Source of the DNA: Tolypocladium sp. Sup5 PDA-1
Taxonomy: Eukaryota > Ascomycota > Sordariomycetes > Hypocreales > Ophiocordycipitaceae
Length of the DNA: 64,000 bases
Assembly: GCA_000750105.3 (NCBI GenBank)
Contig: JPHH03000005.1
Coordinates: 744,001 to 808,000, forward strand
Direction: 5' to 3'
This document shows positions 55,353-64,000 of this stretch, in pieces (position 1 is the first letter of the stretch; every line of letters starts with the position of its first letter). Below the pieces are notes generated by a model. The model was not told where the DNA came from. It saw only the letters and a program-made list of their open reading frames with translations, and searched no databases. The translations under genes and the position numbers were made by a program.

Positions 55353-56198
55353 CAGCATGCATCTACATTACGACCGATGATTGCAACCCGGCGCTGTCCC
55401 TTGAACACAGCTTTACGACTACATAACTTATTCATGACTTCACCTACATATCGTTAATACATCCGCCACGACGCCACAATAATTCTCTTTGGCCGTTTCC
55501 CGACGGCAACCCTTTACGAACTGTATCACTTCACCTTTTGCCCCCGTTGTCACGTTTGCCTTCAGAATACCCAATACCACCGGTTGTCTATGTTTCGCGT
55601 GGTGAGGCCACGCGTTTGTGGTTTAGAGGTTGGATTCCGGCTGCGGCTTCTTGTCTTCATTTTCATGTTCTTTGTTCTTCTTTCTTCTTTTTTGCTTTGC
55701 CCTTGCCAGTTTGAACGCTATTTGGGAGATGCGACGAGATGGACCGAGATGATTTGGGTTTGCCTACCTAGCTTGGGACTACCCTATAGTGCGTTACCCG
55801 ATGCCGTAGCCACATATATAGGTACTTAGCGACATGGAATCGCGAACTTGTTATGAATACCCCAGACGTTTTGCCTGTGTTTCTGTACCTGAACCTTGTT
55901 ATCAAAACGCGTGACTGGGAGCTGAGTGGATATGTGCATGTGAACTGTTGCCTGCAGGACTGTTGGGTCAAGTCGCGACTAGGTAGGGTAGGTAAGATAA
56001 TAACGCAAGTCCCTGTCTTCGGGTCCGTGCCTTACTCTACTTGAGAATAACGTTGGCTGCCTATGTTTACGAGGGATTAAACGCATCTACGTGTATGCCA
56101 GCTTACCCTCTCATAAACTTACTCCTCCCTCACTCTTACCCTTCTCAACTTCTAAACCATCTCTATTATATGTTCTACTCAAGTTCCAAGCATTTACT
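55353..56198. other. Intergenic, AT-richer towards the right
   Basis: Holds the 3' region of the large gene. From about 55,780 the sequence becomes AT-rich, with several TATATA stretches, leading into the small secreted protein gene. No other gene was seen. Confidence 0.5.
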
Positions 56199-56558
56199 AT
56201 GGTTAACTTCGCATATATTCCTCTAGCTATTATAGCTATCGCTATTCCCCTCGCTACTGCGGATAACTGCCGAACCGGCCTCAAATATTGTGGTTCAAGT
56301 CTCATGAACAAGGGTAATATAAAATTTCAAGCGCTGTGAAACCTCTATATTTATCCTCTGTCTAATAAAAGAGTAGGAAACTACCCTTTTATAATTCTCA
56401 CCACCCTTAAGGCTGCCACCCAGCGGATAACTGATAGTACTGCTACCAATTCCTTATTCTCTTGTAAAGATTCCAGCGGGAATATTCAGTATTTAAGTCT
56501 TTGTACTAAAGGTTGCGTGGATGCGGGTTGGGGTTATGATGATTACTGCAAGGATTAG
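56199..56558 (+). CDS. Small secreted cysteine-rich protein, effector-like
   Basis: Two exons, 56199-56313 and 56377-56558, with a 63-nt intron (gtaata to gagtag), join in phase to 98 residues. Residues 1-21 form a signal peptide (IPLAIIAIAIPLATA, cleavage before DN). The mature part has six cysteines in the pattern NCRTGLKYCGSSL, then LFSCKD, SLCTKGC and DDYCKD, probably three disulfides. The NKGNY and LCTKGC motifs are shared with a family of small secreted proteins found across filamentous fungi, whose function is mostly unknown and which are considered candidate effectors. Codon use is AT-rich compared with neighbouring genes, and a repeat copy begins within a few bases of the stop. Confidence 0.78.
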
Positions 56559-56562
56559 CATG

Positions 56563-56770
56563 TGTCAAGGAGGAGGATGGCGATGGTGATATTATGGCTC
56601 AGACCGAGAAACTAGCCATGAGAGCCCGATTTATCCGCGCCTGTTTCAATTAATTGTCTGCTTTTGCGAAGTGATTCGTGACGCATTGCTCGGTGGAGAC
56701 AACGACGGGAAACGGCAGGAATAGCAAGGAACTGCAAGGGACAAGGGAAATATCGAGGTTTATGTCCTTG
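56563..56770. repeat. Dispersed repeat, copy 4
   Basis: Starts just after the secreted-protein stop codon with gtgtcaaggagga, continues through gagagcccgattt, aagtgattcgtg and gcaggaatagcaaggaac, matching copy 1 at 15,806 in order, and ends with GGAAC-type blocks like copies 2 and 3. Confidence 0.55.
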
Positions 56771-57514
56771 CGTACGCATCTGTATCGCTCTTGTAGACCT
56801 AAGAACGCAAGACTTCTCCACACAGCCAACGAGAAGACCACGGCGAACGCTTGTTTGAACAATTCATTTGGATTTACGAATACAAAGACCTTATGTACCC
56901 TAACCGGCGGCGTCGCGCGCCTGCTCCCAATCCATTGCCCATGCCCGCGTGTCTCTACCCAGCGCGATGCATGCCCACCAACCGAACCCATTGAAAAGCA
57001 ATAGCAAACTCGAAACAAAACCCAACCGAGCAAAGACGTACACCCAAGAGCAAAACAACAGTGTACAGGAAATAATGCCCCCAGACAGCAAAGGCGCTGT
57101 TGCGGTTTCACCGTCAGAGGAGCAAAGGAAAAGCACAATCAAAAACGCCAGAGACGCTGTTCCCAGCCGCTCTCACCGACTAGAAAACGAGGAAACCCAG
57201 CGCCATGCTAACCAGTCCAAACCAACACAACAATGACAAGTGAGAAACCAAACACAAACCGCAAACATTATGAATAGCCAATAAACGAGCTCCGTAGTCG
57301 CAGACTGTCGTCGCAAAATCAAACTGGGTGCGTCGCCGCACGGGCTACTGTCGCTTCAAACAAAACTCCAAATCATCGCAGCCTCATTCGTCGATTCGGT
57401 ACGTTTGTTGAGAAACGTGCGTATTCGGCGTTATTCCAGCGAGGCTGGGACCCTCGTTTAAGCTTGCCGCGCTTAATGTGGCAAAGGGAGTGTCGGAGTT
57501 CAGGCCCCGGACGT
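56771..57514. other. Intergenic, no gene seen
   Basis: Short frames on both strands were examined and show no family features. The right end is the 3' region of MAF1. Confidence 0.45.
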
Positions 57515-58617
57515 TTAAATCTCCATCCGGCCAGCAATGTCCTCGCTCATCAGCCTGTCGTGGCCATGATCCAGCATGTGGCTGTCATCGTCGTCGTCGA
57601 GCTCCTCGTCTTCTTCGTCCAATTCTTCAACGTAGTCGTCGTCCGAAAAGGGTACCAGGTCGCCGTCTTCACCACGATTCCAAAATAGACCATCGTCTTG
57701 CTGGCCGCCTTCGTCGTCCTCGAACGGGGGCACCAGCTCGGCGTCGCGGTCGCCAAGCCAATACTTGGCACGCTTCGTCGCGCCGTCCGAGTTGAAATCG
57801 GTATGGCGCTTGTGTTGGCCAACCTTCATCGGCCGAAGCGTGGGACTGTTCGACGAGATGACTGGGACAACGCGAACGTAGAGATATGCGACCCGCTTCA
57901 GCGCGCGATTGAAGAAGAAGTAATGCACTGCCCAGATGGCACTCTCGTCCTCCTCAAACGGATCGGGATCCGGTTGGTAGCTGAAGATGGTGCATTCATT
58001 GAGTCGCATCTCCTTGTCGATCAGGGACCAACATTGCGCCCCCCACACAGAGCTCAGGTCGCTGCCAAGAGAGGAGTCGTATGACGTTGCTTCGAATCCG
58101 GGGCGCACGTTCTGTAGAATCGAGTCCAGGTTAACCATGACGCGTCGCAAGTTGCGTTCGCGCTTGAAGTCGCCGGGGCGCAAGACGTGTGAGAAATCGT
58201 AGTGAGGATGGCTTGCGTTGAGCGTCGCAATCAAGTAGGCAAAGGTGCGACGGCTTGTGAGCTCCGACAGCGGGCCAAATGCGCTCGACGTGGAAAAGAG
58301 CTGCATGCTGGGTGACGTCGCAAGCATGTGCTCGCGGTCTGGCGGCGACAGGCTGGCGCCCAGCTTCAGCAAAGCATCATGCTGAGAGTTGAGGTCCTTG
58401 TCGATGTTCTTGTAGAGCTTCTTGTCGGAGCCGGTCGACTTTGTCGTGTACAGATCGCATCCGCCGGTAACGTTGCAGTCGGGCGTATTGAAGTTGAGCG
58501 CGCTCGTGACGGCTTCGAAGTCTTGCACTGGGAGGTACTGCGCAGGGAGCATTTCGTGTCAGCATGGGACGATGCAGGATCGCCCGACCGTGCGCGGGGG
58601 TTGTTGCTTACCTTCAT
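57515..58617 (-). CDS. MAF1: Maf1, repressor of RNA polymerase III
   Basis: Two exons, 58617-58612 (only ATG AAG) and 58537-57515, join in phase to 342 residues. The start MKYLPVQDFEAVTSALNF is the Maf1 A-box, continuing with CDLYTTKSTGSDKKLYK. The B-box has ASHPHYDFSHVLRPGDF (the PDYDFS-type motif), and the C-box has ECTIFSYQPDPDPF and AIWAVHYFFFNRALKRVAYL. A C-terminal acidic tail EELDEEDEELDDDDDS follows. Maf1 binds the Pol III clamp and shuts tRNA and 5S transcription when nutrients or TOR activity fall. A start at the internal ATG near 58552 would need the intron to be read as coding and loses the conserved MKYLP. Confidence 0.95.
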
Positions 58618-60390
58618 CTTCTTGTCCGCTGCCTGCGTGTGGCAGTGACGAGCAGAAATTGAAGCGATGAACGAGGGGCGATATGAGAGGAAATAGTAGA
58701 GATTGGTGTAGTCGGACAGCTGTCCGTCGCAAAGGCGGCAGTTGCGAGACGCAGTGGGCCGTGATTGCGTCTGTGGACGGATGTGACTCTGCGTGGAACG
58801 ACGTGCGGAGGTGCGTTCGCGGTGGCGTGCGAGGCTGTCGCAAGCAAGCGCAACAAGGAGAAAGGTGGCTGTGATTCGTCTGCGATGCTGCCAAGATGTT
58901 CGCGTACGCGCGGTTGCAGGAGGGCCTCTTTGTGCTATCGGGCACAGCAATGCAGGCGGTCTCGTCGGTGTCGGAGATATGGCGTCGAGTCTGACGGTCG
59001 AGTGTCGCTACGGAGTCTGGGGACTCGGATGCGATCAGGACCCTATGGTGAGTCCAAAACAATGAACAATGCTAGACTGGACGTCTAGCAGCGAGGGTCG
59101 GCAGACATGGCTGTAATTCAGTGTCGTTGTCGGGATGAGCAGTGGTGATGACGGAAAGAGGAGCACGGGGGAGTGGGGGGGACTGGAAGGCGTTGGAAGA
59201 CGTGATGCCGGGCGACGGATGCGTGCAGTCGCAGTCGCAGTCACAGCGCAGGGTCAGGTAAACGTAAGCGGGTGAGCTATGGTGGGCTGCTGAATGCCAG
59301 TGCTGTCACTGCCTGAGTGATCGCATTGGGGGGGACCGGGGTCAGCCGGCGCGCAGAGAGGGACCAGGAGAAGACCACACCACCAGCACGGCACCGTTGG
59401 CGCATTCGCAACCTCAGCTCCCGCAGTCCCGAATCTGGCCGGCTAGCGGCGTCCGCGCCGTCGTCGTCGCACCACCTCGATACGGAGCAGCCAGCCGGTG
59501 AGCCCAATGCGCAGAGCGAGGCGCGTGTGGATCGCTGTTGGTCCAGTGGCCGAGTTAGACCAGCCGATTTGCTGGCGCCAACTCTCATCGCATGGCGAAT
59601 GGGAGCATCTGGCGCTGCCACGAGCAGCAATGTGCGGCGCCGTAAACGTTCGCTATCGCGTCGCAGTTGCATCGTCTCCAACCATTGCGCCGTCGCCTTG
59701 TCATTCGTCTCGATGGATGCATTCGATTCGCCATTCGTCAACCTGCGGGCGTGGGATGCTGCACGGTAGCACCAAGCTCAAGTGAAACGGGAATCTTGTC
59801 TTGTTCATTTCGTCTCCGTCATGCCGCGAGGGGCGGCTGTCCTTGTTCTCGGCTCGGGTGGTCTCCAGCAGCATGAGTCGCGGCGCCTGTCATTAGCCGC
59901 ATCGTCACCTCGTGGCTGGCATCGCCATTGCGGTTCGACCAAGGCTGCGACGATGACGGGCCGTTGACGCAACTGTGAATCCGCCCCACAAAGCCAGGAC
60001 CGACTCGTCTCTTGATATGATAGGGGATGGTTTTCCATCCTCAAAGATCTATAAACACACAAAGCCAACCGGGGCTGCGTTCTCCAAAACACATAACCGC
60101 CCGCCCAGCGCCGTTATCCTTTGTGTCCTCTCTTCCCATTGAAGAGATGCTCAGTTGCCTGAGACTTGTGCTCAGATGAACCCCGCGTTCCTGAGGTTCC
60201 GGTCGGCGTCCTGTCAAATCGATGCGTCAATTTCAAGCTCCATGGCGCCTCTGTGGTTCTGCCCCCTCTTGTCCCTCCACCTCCAAGATGATACTATGGG
60301 GGGGTTGTGCGGCATCGTGTATATCGGTGTTATGAAATGTAGAATCGAGTGGGAGGCTGGTTCGCCCATGAAGACGACGCCATACGGCCG
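58618..60390. other. Intergenic, no clear gene
   Basis: This is the 5' side of MAF1 and the 3' side of the AP-1 sigma gene. Overlapping frames up to about 190 residues (58,366-58,950 and 59,277-59,769) show no domain, and their composition is that of the surrounding spacer. Confidence 0.45.
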
Positions 60391-61167
60391 TTACATCAAC
60401 TTGGTGACCTCGTCCTCAACCTTTGAAGCGAAATCCAGCGTCAGCTGCAACATTGTGGTTGTCGCGTGCGCAAACTCAAGTGATTCTCCGGGCCAGGTTG
60501 GGGACACCAGCAGCAGGGAAGACATCATCAAGAGATACTCACCTCCATGTCCTCCAGGGAGTCCTGCTGCCCTATGCACCGTAGCACGTTCTTCTTGCTG
60601 CTCTCCTGCAGTTCGCCCGCCAGGAGAAGCTCGTCGAGTATGTAATATGCCTTGGTGAAGGAGAAGATGATGTCCAGCTCGCACACGTTGCCGTAGTACT
60701 TGTCCATCTGCTCGACGTATCGGTGGATGATCTCGAGGGTAATCAGCTCGTTGTCGTCGGACGAGCAGCCCGCGATGAAGAAGAGCGAAGCATAGCGGCG
60801 GTAGACGATCTTGGTATCTGCGGCGCACATGGGTCAGTACACGCAGGCACTCGAGTCTAGGCTGGGGCGTCGCTGGCTGCGGACCTTTATATTCGAGAAA
60901 GTTGCACATGCGAGTTCGGCGTGCGAGGACCAGCTGCGACACGTCCTTGACAATCTTGGCCTTGTCCTTGGGAGACAGGGTTGTGAACCACTTTGCCAGA
61001 CGCTAGAATCTGGTCAGTCGAGGAGTCGCGAAGCTGCCGCTATATCAAGAGGACGAACCACTTTGCCCTGGCGGGAGAGGAGGATTAGGTAGCTGTGGCC
61101 AGGTGTCAGCGCATCAAGGGGAGGGGAGGGGAAGGCAATGGGCCAGGGGCGCGTACTGAATCGCCAT
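60391..61167 (-). CDS. APS1: AP-1 adaptor complex sigma subunit
   Basis: Five exons, 61167-61157, 61092-61059, 61002-60885, 60817-60543 and 60420-60391, join in phase to 155 residues, the exact size of sigma-1 adaptins. The chain starts MAIHYLILLSRQGKV, then RLAKWFTTLSPKDKAKIVKD, ARRTRMCNFLEYKDTKIVYR, ASLFFIAGCSSDDNELITLE, DIIFSFTKAYYILDELLLAG and ends DMEVEDEVTKLM. It forms the core of the clathrin adaptor AP-1 at the trans-Golgi network and endosomes, with the gamma subunit recognising dileucine signals. Conservation is near complete along the length. Confidence 0.96.
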
Positions 61168-62056
61168 CGTGACGATTGCATCACATCACCGAGCTGAGCC
61201 TGGGATGCGGATGCGTGATGCTGGGAGAAAGAGTCGAGCGGTGGGGTTGTTTGATGTTGGAGATTCTTTCGCTCATCCAGCAAGGGTGATTTTGGCTGGT
61301 TGGTGACGAGCCACGAGTGTGGTGGTGGAGCAGTTTCTCCGCCCCGACCAACACCCGCCCCCTGCGGCTCAGGTCATGATCTCAGCAGGCACCTGGCAGC
61401 GATTGCGCACCGCCACGCGAGACGTCCACTGAACCCCGCCTTCTGATAATGACACCATCGCAGGCATGTCACAGCGCCTTTTCCCACCAACGACGCGCCC
61501 TCTGTCGTCCAGGTCAGTGGAGGGGCTTCGCTTTCTGGAACTCCGCAATGGGCGGACATCAGGCAGCGTTCCAGGGAATGGAGTGCATAGCCATGGCCGT
61601 GATGAGCACACCAAGGTCAGTGACTCTCGATGAATCATTAAATCAGGTCAAGTGCCGTGCCTCTTCCAATCTCTACACACTTGCTCCTACTGCAACGCTC
61701 CCATGTGATAACCCGCTGTCGCCGCAACCGAGACTCCGGCTCGTCGCTCCATCATTCCCTCAAAGATCCAACGGGCCGTCGCGCATCTGCTGATTTCCCC
61801 CGTCTTCATCAACGAGTCGCATTAGTAATCCGGTGCGCCGCTGCAAGCGCAGAAACAGCGCCCTTCCGCACTGCCGGACATCGGGGAGGCTAGCAATAAG
61901 TTTTCCGCGAAGGCTTACATACTATTCTGGGCCTCCCACTCCCGGGCCAACTCGATTGATTTTTTCCCTTCAGCTTCTCGAAAACCGAACCAGCTTTCCC
62001 AAGTTGATTGTACTACTATTCCTCTGCGCGTGGACTCTCTCTGCGCATTGCCCGTC
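61168..62056. other. Divergent promoter region of APS1 and the glutamate-cysteine ligase subunit gene
   Basis: No gene was seen. A Yap1-type site is annotated separately at 61822-61828. Confidence 0.5.
61822..61828. promoter_or_regulatory. Yap1-type site TTAGTAA
   Basis: TTAGTAA is a known fungal AP-1 (Yap1) recognition sequence. It lies 229 bases before the start of the glutamate-cysteine ligase regulatory subunit gene, a classical target class of Yap1 in oxidative stress. The site is inferred from motif and context. Confidence 0.45.
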
Positions 62057-63124
62057 ATGACGAAGCTGGTGCTCTCCACGGGGTTCGTTGCCAGTCCCTG
62101 CATTCGGCGATGTGCGTCCGTCGGCCTGTCTTAGCTAACTGAGCCGAACCCTTGCAGCAATGTCATGTCCGCCGGCCCGTCGATTATTCGGAAGTCGGGC
62201 GGTGCCACCAGGTCCAACCTCGAGCTCGTCAACTCGCTGCGCTACAACTTCACCGCCGCCCGCCAGGACTACGCCGTCCATACGCCCAGGACCAATGGCA
62301 ACGTCAACGGCAACGTCAACGGCAACGGCAACGGCAACGGGAACGGGAACGGCTCGAGCAGCCGCTCCGCGACGCCGCCCCAGACGCCCGTCGAGGTATG
62401 GACCGAGCGCGACGGCAAGGCGCTGTACATCCCGCGCATCAACTGGCACGCCGCCGGCCTGCGCGACGAGTCGAACCAATACGAGATCACGGTGAAGCTA
62501 TTCCTGCTACCCGGCACGCCCGTCGCCGAGCGCGAGCGCTATGCGCGCGAGGCCCTGGTGCTAGTGAGCAAGGAGCTCGGCATCCAGACCATCGACCTGC
62601 TCGTCGTCTCCTTCCCCGGCATGTCCTTCGAGGGCAACTGCGAGTGGGAGGCGGACAAGATCAACGCGCAGCAGGGCAACCTGGAGGAGGAGCTCGCGAC
62701 GTGGAAGGTGTTTGAGAAGCTGCACCGGCAGGGCATCGCGAAGCGGCTCGGCGTGTCCGAGTTCGGCAGCGAGAAGCTCGGCGCCTTCATCAAGCGGACG
62801 ACGGTGCCCCCCGTCGTCGACCAGATCAACCTCCGGGACTGCTGCAACGTCCCACCGCCACTGAAGCAGCTTGCCGAGCAGGAGGGCGTCGAGCTGAACG
62901 TGCACGTCGACTGCACGGATATTCTGCCCCGCGGCACGCTGCGAGAGCTGCTCAGCCATGGTCCACGAGGCGCCGGCGTGCTCGCGGACGCTGCCCACAA
63001 CGGAGCTGGGCTGGAGGGCGAGATTGTGCCGCAATGGGTGGTGCGGTACATGGCCTTTGTGCGAGACCGGGGCGTGATCGAGAACAAGGGGTACTTTGCC
63101 GGCGCGGCGCTGCTCGAGGCGTAG
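62057..63124 (+). CDS. Glutamate-cysteine ligase regulatory (modifier) subunit
   Basis: Two exons, 62057-62082 and 62158-63124, join in phase to 330 residues. The start MTKLVLSTGNVMSAGPSIIR, joined across the 75-nt intron, is typical of fungal homologues of GCLM. The aldo-keto-reductase-like fold shows ALYIPRINWHAAGL, ELGIQTIDLLVVSFPGMSFE, QGIAKRLGVSEFGSEKL and VPPVVDQINLRDC. It lacks a clear AKR catalytic set, as expected for a regulatory subunit that tunes the first step of glutathione synthesis. A 20-residue Asn-Gly repeat (with two Val) from a hexamer tract at 62294-62353 lies in the N-terminal region. Confidence 0.9.
62294..62353 (+). repeat. In-frame AACGGC hexamer tract (Asn-Gly repeat)
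   Basis: Ten near-identical hexamers of the type aacggc, aacgtc or aacggg encode an alternating Asn-Gly(Val) stretch inside the glutamate-cysteine ligase regulatory subunit. It probably varies in length between strains without shifting frame. Confidence 0.95.
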
Positions 63125-63304
63125 AAGGGTTTATGTGAAGCATCCTGAGCTTTTGGATACCACGGCGGGAACCCGAGCGGCGCTCGGATATCTTTTTCAC
63201 CCATTTGTCTTTCATATAGCGAGCATCATGACATGCCATTCAGGCTGTTCACGTCATACAACAAGTCTCGGAGAAAACGGGCAGACTGAGTCGAAGGCTT
63301 TGTC
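63125..63304. other. Convergent spacer
   Basis: Short convergent 3' ends; nothing else was seen. Confidence 0.5.
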
Positions 63305-64000
63305 TTAGCCAATCATGCTTCGTTTTCTACCTCTCATCCTGACATCCTCAAGCCTCTTGAGGACTATTGGAGCATGCTTAAAGGTCCCTCTGTATGCCTC
63401 AAGGACCTCGCTGAACACGCACTCTGCACGTGGGTGTGTGCTCCCAAATGCACGCTCTAGTACGTACAGGTCGACGGCGCGGTCCTCATCCTGGATGCTC
63501 CCGCTGGCGAGACCCAGGTCGATGATGACAATCTCTCCATGCAGTATATGCCCTTCTGGCTGGTTATCCTTGGAGTCGGCGCTCTTCCTTGTCGGGTCCA
63601 GCATCATGTTACTCGTCGTCAAGTCGCCGTGGACAATGCCAATCTTGTGCATCAAGCCCACCGCCGCCCCGATCCGGCGCATAAGCCCCTTGAGAGCCTC
63701 GTCGCTCTCGATGCCCTCCGTCCTATCCCCCAGGCACTCGTTGATGTTGGCCCGGACCGGCGTGCCCTGTATCCATTCCAGCATCAGCCAGCCCGCTCCC
63801 TCGTCGATGGCGTATACATTAGGCACGCGGACGCCGTCCCTGCGGCACTTGGCCAGGATGCGCGCCTCGGACAGGATGCGGTGCTTCGTCAGGCGCTGGT
63901 CAAGGATCGGGTGTCGCCAGGGCTTGGGCGGACGGTACTTCAGCGCGCAAGGGAGGTCGGGCTGCAGATATGTGGTTTTGTAGAGGCGTCCTTCGGCCCC
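63305..64000 (-). CDS. BUD32: EKC/KEOPS complex kinase Bud32, N-terminus missing
   Basis: The gene runs off the right edge; 231 residues of its C-terminal part remain. The frame begins GAEGRLYKTTYL, the nucleotide-loop region, then KYRPPKPWRHPILDQRLTKH, the Bud32 signature with its basic insert. The kinase core shows IGIVHGDLTTSNMML (catalytic loop with Asp and Asn) and IVIIDLGLASGS (DLG in place of DFG), and the C-terminus ends RMRGRKRSMIG, the basic tail typical of Bud32. An acidic-polar insert lies between the two motifs (TRKSADSKDNQPEG). The protein is the ATPase/kinase of the KEOPS complex that forms t6A in tRNA and affects telomeres. Confidence 0.93.
   Translation of the reverse strand, partial: GAEGRLYKTTYLQPDLPCALKYRPPKPWRHPILDQRLTKHRILSEARILAKCRRDGVRVPNVYAIDEGAGWLMLEWIQGTPVRANINECLGDRTEGIESDEALKGLMRRIGAAVGLMHKIGIVHGDLTTSNMMLDPTRKSADSKDNQPEGHILHGEIVIIDLGLASGSIQDEDRAVDLYVLERAFGSTHPRAECVFSEVLEAYRGTFKHAPIVLKRLEDVRMRGRKRSMIG

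Noticed and set aside
59277..59769. Opposing frames of about 150 residues
   Set aside because: Both strands are open with no domain and there is no splice continuation into a recognisable gene.

Overview
This 64 kb window comes from a filamentous ascomycete, most likely a Sordariomycete and plausibly of the order Hypocreales. The genes are protein-coding and GC-rich. They carry short introns (about 50-100 nt) with GTRAGT donors, CTAAC-type branch sites and YAG acceptors, and many families are typical of Pezizomycotina (Zn2Cys6 regulator, FunK1-type kinase, TinA-like coiled coil). I saw no rRNA, tRNA, CRISPR array or plasmid-type feature. All exon structures were read by hand from reading frames and splice signals and checked for phase.

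Bases 1-13,100 hold a catabolic gene cluster for aromatic compounds. It contains the 3' end of a flavin-dependent phenol hydroxylase-type monooxygenase, a fumarylacetoacetate-hydrolase-family enzyme, a Zn2Cys6 regulator, an MFS transporter, a maleylacetate reductase and an intradiol (hydroxyquinol-type) dioxygenase. Together these suggest import, ring hydroxylation, ring cleavage to maleylacetate and reduction to 3-oxoadipate under a local regulator. Relics lie between the genes: a short-chain dehydrogenase fragment, a LINE 3' end, and a Tc1/mariner remnant with perfect 44-bp inverted ends between the transporter and reductase genes.

Bases 13,900-16,100 are a graveyard of broken genes: an arylsulfatase with stops consistent with repeat-induced point mutation, F-box/ankyrin fragments on both strands, a coiled-coil remnant and a 19-bp tandem repeat. 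From 16,300 to 30,000 are mainly core genes: a TinA-like (ADIP-domain) protein, RRP7, a TMEM19/DUF92 membrane protein, glutamine synthetase after a 3-kb gene-free stretch, and a MOSC-ferredoxin-reductase fusion. A FunK1 kinase pseudogene lies near 32 kb.

From 33,500 to 42,500 lie a VOC-family protein, a GNAT acetyltransferase, the BAR-SH3 protein Rvs167, an unplaced fungal protein, the mitochondrial cysteine desulfurase NFS1 and a CsbD-like stress protein with CRE and STRE elements upstream. A broken MFS gene follows. Bases 45,100-51,300 are gene-poor and carry copies of a dispersed GGAAC-rich repeat.

The last 13 kb contain a 1,327-residue conserved fungal protein, a small secreted six-cysteine protein abutting a repeat copy, MAF1 (RNA polymerase III repressor), the AP-1 sigma subunit, the glutamate-cysteine ligase regulatory subunit with a Yap1-type site upstream, and the truncated kinase gene BUD32 at the right edge.
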